Shown: positions 1 to 8,704, counted from the first letter of the stretch. The stretch: 64,000 nucleotides of DNA from Sphingobacteriales bacterium (GCA_018262795.1 JADFDM010000002.1:248001-312000), one strand, 5' to 3'. The notes: generated from the letters alone by a model not told the origin. Numbers and translations: made by a program.

Positions 1-1
1 A

Positions 2-1378
2 GGAGTGAGAGCCAGCATTGACACTTTGAATCTTCCCGAAAATACCCAAGCCCCCAAGAATAGTGATATGCAAACTACGCTGTTGCAAATGAAGCGCGCT
101 CGCGACAAAGTGTTGCTGATGCCTTACTTGTTGCATGTACAGGATAGCCTGTCAAATGAAGTCACACTACTTAAATCGGAACAAAAAACTTTGGAAGGCA
201 TGGTGGGAAGCACCACAAAGGTTCAACCCGTGGTGGTGAAAAGTCAGATACTGGCTGCCGGGAAAGACTCCGTCAAATTAGAAACCAGTTACAATCCTGA
301 GAATGGAGAAAAGGAAACCGTTATTCAAAATCTAAAAACCAACGAGGTGATTGTGATGAATGATGGCATGAGTAAGTCTGAACGTAAGAAAAGTGAAAAA
401 AAACTTAGAAAGTATAAGGACATATTACCGAAAGATACTGTTCTGGTATATGACATTGGCTCTTCACTAACTCCTGAACCGGAAGCAAAATCACAAACCA
501 GCATAGACTATTCCACAAAAAACATTGACACCGCAACGATCAATCGAATTAAAGAGGATACCACCTCTGTTATTATTATCAGAAGCCCCGAAAGCAATGA
601 TTCAATTGTTATAAAACCAAGAAAAACAAAATCACATCGCAATGAGCCGATTGCTTCGAAGGTTATTGTGGAAAATCCAGAAGAAAACGCATCTGACAAA
701 AAAGCTGAAGCGGATTCTTTAGATAGAATCAAGGCGGAGTTTTTCCTTAAACGCGCGCTAAGGAGTATTGATACAAAAGATTTTAAACAGGCGAACACCT
801 ATCTGCGAAAGGCTGTCACCATTTATCCCAATTACTATGACGCTTGGTACGCAATGGCCGAAATGGACGAAAACAACCAAATGGAAAGCAAAGCACTAAA
901 GGAATATAAAAGATGCACTGAAATTGATAGCTCTCGACCTATCTTGTTTTATAAAATCGGAAGCATTTACACAAAAACGAACCGCAAAAAGGAAGCGTTT
1001 GAGAATTTTGACAAAGCCGTAAAACTAAACCCCTCTTATATTGATGCCTTGATGCAACGCGCTTCAATTTTGACGGAATGGAATAAAATAAACGAAGCCA
1101 TATTAGACTACGACCAAGTAACTAAAACCGATAAAACTTATTACAAAGCTTACAAGGCAAGAGGAATGGCCAAGATGAGTTTCAAGTTTTATAATGAAGC
1201 GGCAGATGACTTTACCCGCTTTTTGATTTTTGAGCCGGAAGATGCCGAATCATATTATTACCGTGGGGTGTGCCGCATCGGCAACAACGAATTATTAGAT
1301 GGTTGCTTAGATCTTTCTACCGCCTTAGAAAAAGGATACACTGCTGCTGAAAAAGCGATCAGAGAAAGTTGCGAATAA
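2..1378 (+). CDS. TPR-repeat protein, 5' end outside window
   Basis: The reading frame is open to the left edge of the window, so the N-terminus is probably missing; a GTG at position 5 is the first possible internal start. The first 220 residues are polar, rich in Lys, Ser and Thr, and look linker-like. From about residue 240 to the end there are five or six TPR-like helical repeats, recognisable by spaced Ala, Tyr and Pro positions such as AWYAMAEMD and ALMQRASILTEWNKINEAI. TPR arrays bind other proteins, but nothing here shows the partner. It is followed after 42 bp by a GH16-like lipoprotein gene on the same strand. The TPR call is firm; the cellular role is unknown. Confidence 0.75.
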   Translation, partial: GVRASIDTLNLPENTQAPKNSDMQTTLLQMKRARDKVLLMPYLLHVQDSLSNEVTLLKSEQKTLEGMVGSTTKVQPVVVKSQILAAGKDSVKLETSYNPENGEKETVIQNLKTNEVIVMNDGMSKSERKKSEKKLRKYKDILPKDTVLVYDIGSSLTPEPEAKSQTSIDYSTKNIDTATINRIKEDTTSVIIIRSPESNDSIVIKPRKTKSHRNEPIASKVIVENPEENASDKKAEADSLDRIKAEFFLKRALRSIDTKDFKQANTYLRKAVTIYPNYYDAWYAMAEMDENNQMESKALKEYKRCTEIDSSRPILFYKIGSIYTKTNRKKEAFENFDKAVKLNPSYIDALMQRASILTEWNKINEAILDYDQVTKTDKTYYKAYKARGMAKMSFKFYNEAADDFTRFLIFEPEDAESYYYRGVCRIGNNELLDGCLDLSTALEKGYTAAEKAIRESCE

Positions 1379-1420
1379 ATTCATCTGAAACCCATTTTGC
1401 TATATTGCGTCAATAGTTGA

Positions 1421-3163
1421 ATGATGAGGAAGAGTAAGGGGCTGATTATTGTAGTATGCGTATTCGTTTTGTCTGCTTGTGAACGAAAACAAACAGCCCT
1501 TACCGATCCCGGAAAACCGGTGAGAACACTGACTTCCTATTTTGATTCAAAATACCTACTCTACAAACTCCCAAATGATTTTTATACAGACCAAAAACTG
1601 AACAACAGTTTTGACGGTGACTTTACTACCGGCAACTATAGAGGGTTAAAAATCGAATATGAACCACTCGGCTATTCCTCGGATTACAATCTACAGTACA
1701 CCCATGTGTACAGTGCTGAATGTGGGTATCACACCGCAGACACCGTATGGAAATATGCCGAAGTTTGTTTTCCCAACACCTGCCTCACTAAAGACAAAGC
1801 GTATGCAAAAGTAAAAGTGAGTAACACCACTGATCAAACGAAGCAAATATCATTTCGCCTGTTCTATCAAAACACTTCCTACTGGCAGCGGACAGATGAT
1901 TCTATTAACTTTAGCAAGTCTGACTTTTTAGATAATTATTACGGTGCTTCGGGAACGGTTTCCGTTTCGATACGTCCACATTCCGACACCGTGCTCCAAC
2001 TCCCCTATTCCATTGGCATGAATCCAAAGCATGAGTTTGATTATGAACCTTCAAAAGACCCTGCTCGTCCGGGGAATTACGAATTTATGTTGGTATATGG
2101 GGAGTCATTTAAAGCCCTTCTCGATTCGTCACTTGATTTACAAAAGACAAATCCATTTGCTGAAATACAAAAATCTATCCTTCATAAATCGGTTGCTAAA
2201 AATTCATTTCTCTACACCGGTTCTCATCATTTTAAATTCGTTTTCTTAGATGAATACTTTGATGGCCGCAACGATTTGGATAAAGACCATGTGTACATAG
2301 CCAAGCACGGAAAAGAAAAAAGACTTTGCGACACCTGCACCGGTTGGTATAGAGCAGTGATTAATGAGCTGTGGAATATAGATGACTTCAGCACCGGCTT
2401 CATCCACAAAGCGCACTTTGTAAAAGCTGATTACGGCATTAAAAAAGAAAACTGCAAGATTGATTCGACCGGTGTTACTCTCACAATTCCGGCCAGCAAG
2501 CGGGGCGATTATAAAAAGACATGGGGTGAATTTTTCTTCGGCCCCTCTTTTAAATACGGCCATCTGACAGTGCGAGCAAAGCTTGCCCCCATCTTTACTA
2601 AATTGGGCTACCCCACCGGAATCATTCATAACCTTTGGCTGTATCAACGCGACCCTGATGCGGTGGATACTACTAACCCTTGGCATACACTTGTAAATGC
2701 AAATGGAGTACAACCGTACGAAATTGATTTTGAGTTCTGGAGTTGCATGCCGGAGGTAAATACTATGTGGGATGATAATGCTTTCATCAACTTTTCTATT
2801 GTTGATTATATGCGAAAACCGGATGTAGAGTTGCGCCCGGGAGAATACAAACAGATGGGAAATTATAAAGCTGAACGACTCAATAAGCGACAGGCAGGCG
2901 TTCCCGGAGAAAATTTGAATCGTCCGTTTTTTGATTCCTTTCATACCTATGAATTGTATTGGTACCCGGATCATGTGCGATTTTTGGTGGACGGCAAGGA
3001 AACCGGATTGATTACCAATAAAATGGCGGCTATTCCCGATAAGTATATGTTTCTTTGGATTGGCTCTCCTTTATATCAAGATGGCACTTATTACTCTCAA
3101 TCCGAGATCCCTTTTCTGGTGCACGAAAAACATTCCGTGATAGACTATATCCGAATTGAGTAG
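1421..3163 (+). CDS. GH16-like glycoside hydrolase lipoprotein
   Basis: The protein has 580 residues. A lipoprotein signal peptide ends in the lipobox LSAC (Cys19), so it is probably anchored in the outer or inner membrane. Residues 30-300 form a beta-rich region I do not recognise. The C-terminal 260 residues look like a glycoside hydrolase family 16 jelly roll: the catalytic-type motif EIDFE is at residues 434-438 (ExDxE, with Glu434 as likely nucleophile and Glu438 as acid/base), followed by FHTYELYWYPDHVRFLVDG near residue 508, typical of this fold. Family 16 enzymes cleave or transfer beta-1,3/1,4-glucans and galactans; the substrate here cannot be told. Its position next to a polysaccharide locus suggests, but does not prove, a role in glycan processing. 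Confidence 0.72.
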   Translation: MMRKSKGLIIVVCVFVLSACERKQTALTDPGKPVRTLTSYFDSKYLLYKLPNDFYTDQKLNNSFDGDFTTGNYRGLKIEYEPLGYSSDYNLQYTHVYSAECGYHTADTVWKYAEVCFPNTCLTKDKAYAKVKVSNTTDQTKQISFRLFYQNTSYWQRTDDSINFSKSDFLDNYYGASGTVSVSIRPHSDTVLQLPYSIGMNPKHEFDYEPSKDPARPGNYEFMLVYGESFKALLDSSLDLQKTNPFAEIQKSILHKSVAKNSFLYTGSHHFKFVFLDEYFDGRNDLDKDHVYIAKHGKEKRLCDTCTGWYRAVINELWNIDDFSTGFIHKAHFVKADYGIKKENCKIDSTGVTLTIPASKRGDYKKTWGEFFFGPSFKYGHLTVRAKLAPIFTKLGYPTGIIHNLWLYQRDPDAVDTTNPWHTLVNANGVQPYEIDFEFWSCMPEVNTMWDDNAFINFSIVDYMRKPDVELRPGEYKQMGNYKAERLNKRQAGVPGENLNRPFFDSFHTYELYWYPDHVRFLVDGKETGLITNKMAAIPDKYMFLWIGSPLYQDGTYYSQSEIPFLVHEKHSVIDYIRIE

Positions 3164-3167
3164 TTCG

Positions 3168-3953
3168 CTACTCTACAATGAACCAAGGATTCAGAAGGTT
3201 CTCCTTATTGTAAACTAAGGGCGTAGAAGTTTCAACATTCAGCACTCGCTTACCGGCATATAGTGCCACTGCATGAGCGGCTCCGGTATCCCATTCCATT
3301 GTAGGGGCAAAGCGCGGATATACATCGGCAACCCCTTCGGCCACTAAGCAAAATTTAAGAGAACTGCCCGATGAAACAAAGTGCACTTCCTTTCCTTCAC
3401 TTCTCAAGCGATCTACAAACTGAATAGTTTCTTCACTCAAATGCGAACGACTCGCCACTACATTCACCTGTTCTAATTCGTAATAGTGTTTACCGGCTTT
3501 TAATTCCTTAAAAGATTCGTTTAGCGGAGAATATAAATAGGAGCCATACCCTTTTACTCCAACGTAACATTTATTCAAAGCCGGGGCATACACCACTCCC
3601 AACACCGGCTCATTATTCTCCATCAATGCAATGTTCACCGTAAACTCGCCATTCTTCTTAATAAACTCTTTAGTACCGTCAATCGGGTCAATCAACCAAA
3701 AGCGTTTCCAGTGTTTTCGCACTTCATAAGGGGTCAGTTTTGTTTCCTCCGAAATAAATGGAATAGCGGGATATAATTTTTGAAGTTGAGTCACTATCAC
3801 TTCATTCGATTTTTTATCCGCTTCGGTTAAGGGGGAATTATCAGCTTTCAATTCAACGGAAAAATCATGCGCATAAATCTGCATGATTTCAGCTCCTGCG
3901 CACAGGGCTATTTTAATCAGTTGCTCCACATTTATATCCTTGTAAGTCATCAT
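3168..3953 (-). CDS. cysQ: 3'(2'),5'-bisphosphate nucleotidase CysQ
   Basis: The protein has 261 residues, the usual CysQ length. It belongs to the inositol-monophosphatase fold: the metal-binding motif DPIDGT is at residues 89-94, SEET at 68-71, and the second metal site EWDTGAAHA at 220-228. CysQ removes the 3'-phosphate of PAP (adenosine 3',5'-bisphosphate), the by-product of sulfotransfer, in a Mg-dependent reaction. The gene stops four bases from the convergent GH16-like gene and starts directly after rfbD, so it is the last gene of the minus-strand polysaccharide set. An inositol or sugar phosphatase is the main alternative, but the CysQ-type motifs fit better. Confidence 0.88.
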   Translation of the reverse strand: MMTYKDINVEQLIKIALCAGAEIMQIYAHDFSVELKADNSPLTEADKKSNEVIVTQLQKLYPAIPFISEETKLTPYEVRKHWKRFWLIDPIDGTKEFIKKNGEFTVNIALMENNEPVLGVVYAPALNKCYVGVKGYGSYLYSPLNESFKELKAGKHYYELEQVNVVASRSHLSEETIQFVDRLRSEGKEVHFVSSGSSLKFCLVAEGVADVYPRFAPTMEWDTGAAHAVALYAGKRVLNVETSTPLVYNKENLLNPWFIVE

Positions 3954-4808
3954 TTATTTCAGGAGTTCAATACATTTTTCGAGGCTCTCTCTCCAGTAAG
4001 GGATCGCAATTCCGAAAGTGTTTTTAAATTTCTTTTTGTTTAAAACAGAATACTTGGGCCGCACAGCGGGAGTAGGATACTGATGCGTTTCAATCGGGAG
4101 AATCGTAGTGGAAAGCCCGGCTAAATCACGGATAGCTATGGCAAAGTCATACCAAGACGCGACTCCTTCATTGCTGTAATGATAGATGCCGGAATGCCAT
4201 TGGTCGCCTTTGATTAGTTGCAAAATAGCTGCCGCCAAATCTCTGGCATAGGTGGGAGTACCCACCTGATCGCTAACTATATTGAGCGACTCCCGTTCGC
4301 GGCATAAGCGCAAAATTGTTTTCACAAAGTTGTTGCCGAATGATGAATAGACCCATGATGTTCTACATATAATCGCCTCAGGATTCCGCGCTAAAACTAA
4401 TTCCTCTCCTTCTAATTTACTGGCACCATACACTCCTAAGGGGTTGGGAGTATCATCTTCGGTAAGTGGTTGGGCAAGTGTTCCGTCAAATACAAAATCA
4501 GTGCTTAGGTGAATCAACCGACAATTATTTTCACGAGTAACTTGAGCCAATATTCCCGCTGCCTTTCCATTTACCCGAAACGCATTTTCGACATCTGATT
4601 CAGCTTTATCAACAGCGGTGTAAGCGGCTGCATTGATCAGCACATCAAACTTTTCGGAACTAAACAGTTTTCTAACTTCAGCTTCGTCCGTAATATCCAA
4701 ATCATCTCTCCCGGCAAATACAAAGGAGCAATTTTCTAACATGGAGGACACAAAATTGAGTTCGGTGCCGAGTTGACCATGAGAGCCGGTAATCAATATC
4801 TTACTCAT
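3954..4808 (-). CDS. rfbD: dTDP-4-dehydrorhamnose reductase
   Basis: This 284-residue short-chain dehydrogenase catalyses the last step of dTDP-L-rhamnose synthesis, the NAD(P)H reduction of dTDP-4-dehydrorhamnose. The nucleotide-binding GxxGxxG motif is at residues 8-14 and the catalytic YxxxK pair is Tyr127/Lys131 in YGASK; LSTDFVFDG (101-109) is typical of RfbD. The start overlaps the end of rfbC by four bases (ATGA), indicating translational coupling. With rfbC here and rfbB at 10.2-11.3 kb, three of the four rhamnose genes are present; no rfbA was found in the window. Confidence 0.95.
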   Translation of the reverse strand: MSKILITGSHGQLGTELNFVSSMLENCSFVFAGRDDLDITDEAEVRKLFSSEKFDVLINAAAYTAVDKAESDVENAFRVNGKAAGILAQVTRENNCRLIHLSTDFVFDGTLAQPLTEDDTPNPLGVYGASKLEGEELVLARNPEAIICRTSWVYSSFGNNFVKTILRLCRERESLNIVSDQVGTPTYARDLAAAILQLIKGDQWHSGIYHYSNEGVASWYDFAIAIRDLAGLSTTILPIETHQYPTPAVRPKYSVLNKKKFKNTFGIAIPYWRESLEKCIELLK

Positions 4809-5365
4809 GGTTCAAAAACAAAATTATTCATGCAGTTGGCAAATAGTGGCAGTTGCTTGTCTTTGTCAGACACCGTTGCTTTAGATACATCCATTCCCCA
4901 ATCAATCCCCAAGGCCGGGTCGTTATAAGCGATGCCACCTTCTGCTTCTTTTGCATAAAAATTATCGCATTTATACTGGAAAATGCAGGTGTCGCTCAGC
5001 ACTACAAAGCCATGAGCAAAGCCGGTGGGAATATACAGTTGCTTTTTATTTTCGGCAGTCAACTCCAAAGAAAAAGACCTACCGAAAGTGGGCGAGCCTA
5101 CTCTAATATCTAAAACTACATCCAACACTTTCCCCTCTACTACGCGCACTAATTTTGCCTGCGCTTTGGGGTTCAACTGGTAGTGAAGTCCGCGTAAAAC
5201 TCCGCAAGTAGATTTAGATTCATTGTCCTGCACAAATTCGGTTTCAATACCGGCAGCTTTGAAAGTGAGTTTATTAAAACTTTCAAAAAAATATCCTCGT
5301 GCATCGGGAAATACGTTGGGTTCAAAAATTTTCAATCCGGGAAAACCGGTTTCAATAAAAGGCAT
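4805..5365 (-). CDS. rfbC: dTDP-4-dehydrorhamnose 3,5-epimerase
   Basis: This 186-residue cupin enzyme epimerises C3 and C5 of dTDP-4-keto-6-deoxyglucose before RfbD reduces it. The active-site segment GVLRGLHYQ places the catalytic His at residue 61, and the substrate-binding TGFAHGF motif follows near residue 113. Length matches the family. It overlaps rfbD by four bases and lies 36 bp downstream of the phosphatase gene, consistent with one transcript. Confidence 0.95.
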   Translation of the reverse strand: MPFIETGFPGLKIFEPNVFPDARGYFFESFNKLTFKAAGIETEFVQDNESKSTCGVLRGLHYQLNPKAQAKLVRVVEGKVLDVVLDIRVGSPTFGRSFSLELTAENKKQLYIPTGFAHGFVVLSDTCIFQYKCDNFYAKEAEGGIAYNDPALGIDWGMDVSKATVSDKDKQLPLFANCMNNFVFEP

Positions 5366-5401
5366 AGTTATCGGTCTGTTGTTTAATTAAAGGGTTGAAG
5401 A

Positions 5402-6160
5402 TTACAGTGTATGGTTAAGCAATTTCTCAGAGCGCAGTACCCGATCCAGATATTTCTGCCCCAGGCAAGCTCTAATCGTTTCTAATTGTTTGGCGTTGTG
5501 CAAATCGGTACCTACAAAATCAACCATTCGCTCATTGATCAATCGTTCCGCAACCGCTTGCGCATTTTTCCCGTATTTGCCGGCTAAGGACATCAGATTT
5601 ATTTGAAGCAAGATGTTGCGATCTTTCAAGGAGTGGTAATTGTGAAAGTCATTCTCGTGATAATAGGGATACCGCTCAGGATGCGCCAACACAATTTTAT
5701 AGCCGGCTACTTGTAACTGATAAAAGATATCACCGGCATTGTTTGGTTTATTGAGATAGGACAGTTCTACCAACACATAATTCTTTCCGAAAGTCAGCAG
5801 GTCTCTTTTTTCAATTTTTTCAGAGAGCGTTTCATCTAAGTAATATTCAGCTATGGCATCAAATTCAAGGTTTATCCCATTCGCCACCATCGCTTCACGC
5901 ACTTTATCTCTGCCGCTCAAAATAGTTTCGGTAGAGTTATTATAACCATCGGTAACAACGTGAGGAGAGGTAATGATTTTCCGAAAGCCGAGGCTTTCTA
6001 ATTGGCGCAACAGGTAGATGGTGTCATCCATATTCTTTGAGCCATCATCAATGCCGGGAATCAGGTGCGAGTGAATATCCACCTCCATCAGGCTCAAGTC
6101 CTCGAGAGGAATGTGTTCCTCTTTTTTCTCGCCAAATAATTCCCTGAGCTTATCAAACAA
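5402..6160 (-). CDS. YwqE/CpsB-type tyrosine phosphatase (PHP fold)
   Basis: The protein is a metal-dependent PHP-fold phosphatase of the CpsB/CapC/YwqE group. It shows the metal-binding DIHSHLIPGIDDG segment near the N-terminus, a later TSPH motif, LAHPERY and a C-terminal GTDLHN. Family members dephosphorylate the tyrosine kinase that controls export and chain length of capsular polysaccharide; that role is inferred. I chose the TTG at 6160 as start because it gives 252 residues, the family size, and begins at FDKLRELFGEK. The nearest ATG (6286) would add 42 unlikely residues and lies inside a perfect palindrome. No matching Wzc-type kinase is in the window. Confidence 0.85.
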   Translation of the reverse strand: MFDKLRELFGEKKEEHIPLEDLSLMEVDIHSHLIPGIDDGSKNMDDTIYLLRQLESLGFRKIITSPHVVTDGYNNSTETILSGRDKVREAMVANGINLEFDAIAEYYLDETLSEKIEKRDLLTFGKNYVLVELSYLNKPNNAGDIFYQLQVAGYKIVLAHPERYPYYHENDFHNYHSLKDRNILLQINLMSLAGKYGKNAQAVAERLINERMVDFVGTDLHNAKQLETIRACLGQKYLDRVLRSEKLLNHTL

Positions 6161-6282
6161 AGCGGTAAAATTTTGTGCCGAAGGTAAAATATTAAATGAT
6201 TGTCCGCAGAGGGGTGCCCGTGCATGGCTGAGCTTTTGAGTATAGACAAGTGCGGTCACCGACCGATAGAAATGCCCCGTTT

Positions 6283-6314
6283 TCATAGCCCACGGTTTAA
6301 ACCGTGGGCTATGA
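6283..6314. repeat. 32-bp perfect palindrome, REP-like
   Basis: Positions 6283-6314 read identically on both strands, centred on TTTAAA at 6296-6301. The arms contain AGCCCACGG/CCGTGGGCT. It begins two bases after the stop codon of the carboxypeptidase-regulatory-like gene and sits before the phosphatase gene. In RNA it can form a 13-bp stem with a short loop. There is no T-tract, so a simple intrinsic terminator is less likely than a REP-type element or an mRNA-processing hairpin. Confidence 0.7.
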
Positions 6315-6316
6315 TT

Positions 6317-7273
6317 TCAACCTACGGGCAGCAGCGCAGCGTTCACGGTAGTGATGGCATCTTCCGTTATGCTGATGTTGCTTACATCTTTCAAAGCATA
6401 ACCGTTTTTATAAATCTTGAGGTTATAGACTCCCGGAGGCTGCACGGCAATCAGGTATTTGCCCTGTGCATCGGTTTTTTCTACCACATCGGTGTTGGTG
6501 AGCGTCACCCTCGCATCAGCAATTGGGTTGCCCGTAGCGCTATCGGTCACGGTGCCCATGATCGAAAAATCATCCGAACTGGCGGCCTCGCCCGGATTCG
6601 GCACATACACCACGCCCCATTCGCGAGCTTTGCGCCTCGTGCTGGGTTTGTTGCCTTCATCAAAAGCGGTTTCCGTTTCGTTCCACATTTTCAAAATCAG
6701 CTTATCGCATTTCGAGGTATCGGCCTCTACCGCTTCTTGAGCCAGATCGAATGCTTCTTTCGCATTGGCCTGCAACAGGTTGGCATTTTTAAAATCGGTG
6801 ACAGCCGCTGTGACCTCGGCAATGCTCGGAAAAGTAATAGGCACTCCCCCGGCAGCTATGCGCGCAGCTTCACCGGTAGCAGCTTTATCTCCCCAAAATT
6901 CAATATCGGCTTCGCTGCGCATAATCGGCACGCTGCCACTGCTGGCCGGCAGCCCATAAAACGTGCGCACCGAAGGTTTAAATATTTTTCTGCGCACAGC
7001 ATTTTGCATGGCCTGAAAAAAATGGTTGGTATTCAATCGAGCCATTTGGCGCTTTTCACTTATCAGTATAGAGAGGTAGGTTTGTGCTTGCAGGGCAGCT
7101 TGTTTGGCCTCTACTTTTAGTTTATAAGCAGGATAAAACATATCGAGCCGTGTAATAGTGCCGCTACTGTAAGGAATTATAAGCGGTAAGGGTAAGGAAT
7201 CCTTGCGGAGTTTCCCTTGGTGTAGTGCCTTTAGCCGACCGGTAGCAGATTTTGGCAAACTTCTCTGTGGCAT
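6317..7273 (-). CDS. conserved protein with C-terminal carboxypeptidase-regulatory-like domain
   Basis: The protein has 318 residues and no signal peptide or membrane segment. The N-terminus is basic (PQRSLPKSATGRLKAL). The middle (about 45-220) is Ala-rich and predicted helical, with many Gln and Lys residues. The C-terminal 85 residues form a beta-sandwich typical of carboxypeptidase-regulatory-like (CarboxypepD_reg) domains, with MGTVTDSATGNPIADARVTL and TDAQGKYLI. Such domains are often protein- or glycan-contact modules. I recall similar Bacteroidota proteins but know of no assigned function. It lies between the 42-bp repeat array and the phosphatase gene, and a 16-bp stem hairpin lies 44 bp upstream of its ATG. 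Confidence 0.6.
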   Translation of the reverse strand: MPQRSLPKSATGRLKALHQGKLRKDSLPLPLIIPYSSGTITRLDMFYPAYKLKVEAKQAALQAQTYLSILISEKRQMARLNTNHFFQAMQNAVRRKIFKPSVRTFYGLPASSGSVPIMRSEADIEFWGDKAATGEAARIAAGGVPITFPSIAEVTAAVTDFKNANLLQANAKEAFDLAQEAVEADTSKCDKLILKMWNETETAFDEGNKPSTRRKAREWGVVYVPNPGEAASSDDFSIMGTVTDSATGNPIADARVTLTNTDVVEKTDAQGKYLIAVQPPGVYNLKIYKNGYALKDVSNISITEDAITTVNAALLPVG

Positions 7274-7316
7274 AGGTTCAAATTTTAAGGATTTGGTTAT
7301 AAAAGTAAGAATTTTA

Positions 7317-7362
7317 TATCAAGAAGGGGGTAGAAATAAATATTTTTACCCCCTTCTTGATA
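7317..7362. repeat. hairpin at the left edge of the 42-bp array
   Basis: A perfect 16-bp inverted repeat (7317-7332 and 7347-7362) is separated by a 14-nt AT-rich loop. The right arm is the start of the first 42-bp unit. The left arm together with the loop resembles the last part of a unit in reverse orientation, so the array ends in an inverted partial copy. It lies 44 bp upstream of the start of the minus-strand gene at 7273 and could act in its leader. Confidence 0.75.
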
Positions 7363-7941
7363 CAGAAATAGGCAGAATTATTTGTTTTTAGGGTATTCTT
7401 GATGCAGAAGCCTACCGAATTATTTATTTCTACTCATTTCTTGATTCAGAAAGATGCCAAACTATTTATTTCTACAGCATTCTTGATGCAGAAGCCTATC
7501 GAATTATTTATTTCAATGCCATTCTTGATACAGAATGATGCCAAATTATTTATTTCTACTCATTTCTTGATGCAGAAAGATGCCAAACTATTTATTTCTA
7601 CAGCATTCTTGATGCAGAAGCCTACCGAATTATTTATTTCAATGCCATTCTTGATACAGAATGATGCCAAATTATTTATTTCTACTCACTTCTTTAAACA
7701 GAAATAAACTGAATTATTTATTTTGATAGTATTCTTGATACAGAAATCAACCGAATCATTTATTTGAATTGAATTCTTGATCTGGAAATGTTTAGAATTA
7801 GTTATTTCGATATAATCCTTGATACTGAAATTGGCAAATTGATTTATTTGTATGCCATTCTTGATACAAAAGTGAGCCGCATTATTTCTTCTGATTATGT
7901 TCTTGATACAGAAATCAGTTGTTTTTTTGGTTCTGAAACCT
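7354..7941. repeat. tandem array of 14 x 42-bp units
   Basis: Fourteen units of exactly 42 bp start every 42 bases from 7354 to 7900. Most begin with TTCTTGATACAG or TTCTTGATGCAG and carry a central ATTATTTATTT. No unit differs in length, though the outer ones differ in sequence. Units 3-5 (7438-7563) and 6-8 (7564-7689) are copies of the same trimer with three base differences that I could see. Because 42 is divisible by 3, open frames run through parts of the array on both strands (14-residue peptide repeats); I see no start context or signal that would make them convincing genes, so I call it a noncoding minisatellite. 42 bp is close to four DNA helical turns. Confidence 0.9.
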
Positions 7942-8013
7942 GTACGGATCTGTAATTGGGTTAATTTTTTATAGTCTATCAATAGCATAGCCAATACCTC
8001 CTCCGTTAGGTCC

Positions 8014-8046
8014 AGACCTTATAGGTTTTGGAAACCTATAAGGTCT
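8014..8046. repeat. 15-bp stem hairpin, REP-like
   Basis: The arms 8014-8028 (AGACCTTATAGGTTT) and 8032-8046 are perfect reverse complements with a three-base loop (TGG). No T-tract follows. The shape is that of a REP element or MITE core; I recall very similar sequences scattered in Bacteroidota genomes, which I cannot check here. Confidence 0.75.
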
Positions 8047-8195
8047 TTCCGAATGCTTGAGGCTTGCCAGTTGGGTGTCATTAATAAAGATGAAAGTGGC
8101 TGTGCAGATTTGATAATTAGTGAAGGAGGGTTTTTCTCTTGCAGCTAAAAATAACGAACCACCAAGAACATTAAGAATGCGCAGTGAACGCAAGA

Positions 8196-8246
8196 AAAAC
8201 TCATTGTGCTCTTTGTGGTTTTCCCTTTGCGACCTTTGTGGTTAGA
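8196..8246. repeat. 51-bp direct repeat, copy 1
   Basis: This segment from AAAACTCATTGTGC to CTTTGTGGTTAGA recurs at 9090-9140 with one base difference. The two copies lie on either side of the 381-bp tandem duplication. Confidence 0.75.
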
Positions 8247-8323
8247 TATAGAGGCTATAGGCGTTAGACAGGAAAGAGAGAGTGGAATTAAGAATGACCT
8301 CTTCGCTTACAGCTAACAAAATG

Positions 8324-8704
8324 AACCACTAAGAACACAAGGGATACACGATGAACACAAGAGAAGCTCATGGTGACCTTTGTGGTAAAAGCATTGAATT
8401 GTTAAAGGTCTATCGTCTAAAGTCTATCATCTAATTATCTAAGATGGTTAATGAGAGGTCCCGTATTAGCTGTTCGATTAACTCCGGCCTTTAGGCTGGA
8501 GATAGAATCAACCAAACCTCCTGGGCTTTAGCCCTGATTGTGTTCGGAGTCATGGCTAAAGCCAATACGAGGTGTTGCGTTTCTCTCCGCCATAAATGAC
8601 GGAGTTAATTATTTTCTATCGGTCGAAGTTTCATGGATCGAAACATTCAGCAGGTAAAGGCTCCATCTATCAGAACAAAAATGAACCACTAAGAACACAA
8701 GGGA
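8324..8704. repeat. 381-bp direct repeat, copy 1
   Basis: This unit recurs at 8710-9090 (offset 386) with only one substitution seen (C at 8460, A at 8846). Inside it are an inverted repeat ATTAACTCCG (8477-8486)/CGGAGTTAAT (8600-8609), the palindromes GGGCTTTAGCCC (8523-8534) and TGGCTAAAGCCA (8553-8564), and the ACCACTAAG/CTTTGTGGT pair. No open frame of note. Confidence 0.9.

Noticed and set aside
2246-2974. Minus-strand open frame of 242 codons
   Set aside because: It is the shadow of the GH16-like gene and has no family features.
6161-6286. N-terminal extension of the phosphatase from ATG 6286
   Set aside because: The start lies inside a palindrome and the extra residues do not look like the family; the TTG at 6160 gives the normal length.
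7399-7707. Repeat protein gene on the plus strand
   Set aside because: It is made only of 42-bp units and has no start context; a minus-strand frame is equally open.
7354-7941. CRISPR array
   Set aside because: The units follow each other directly without spacers, and no cas genes are near.
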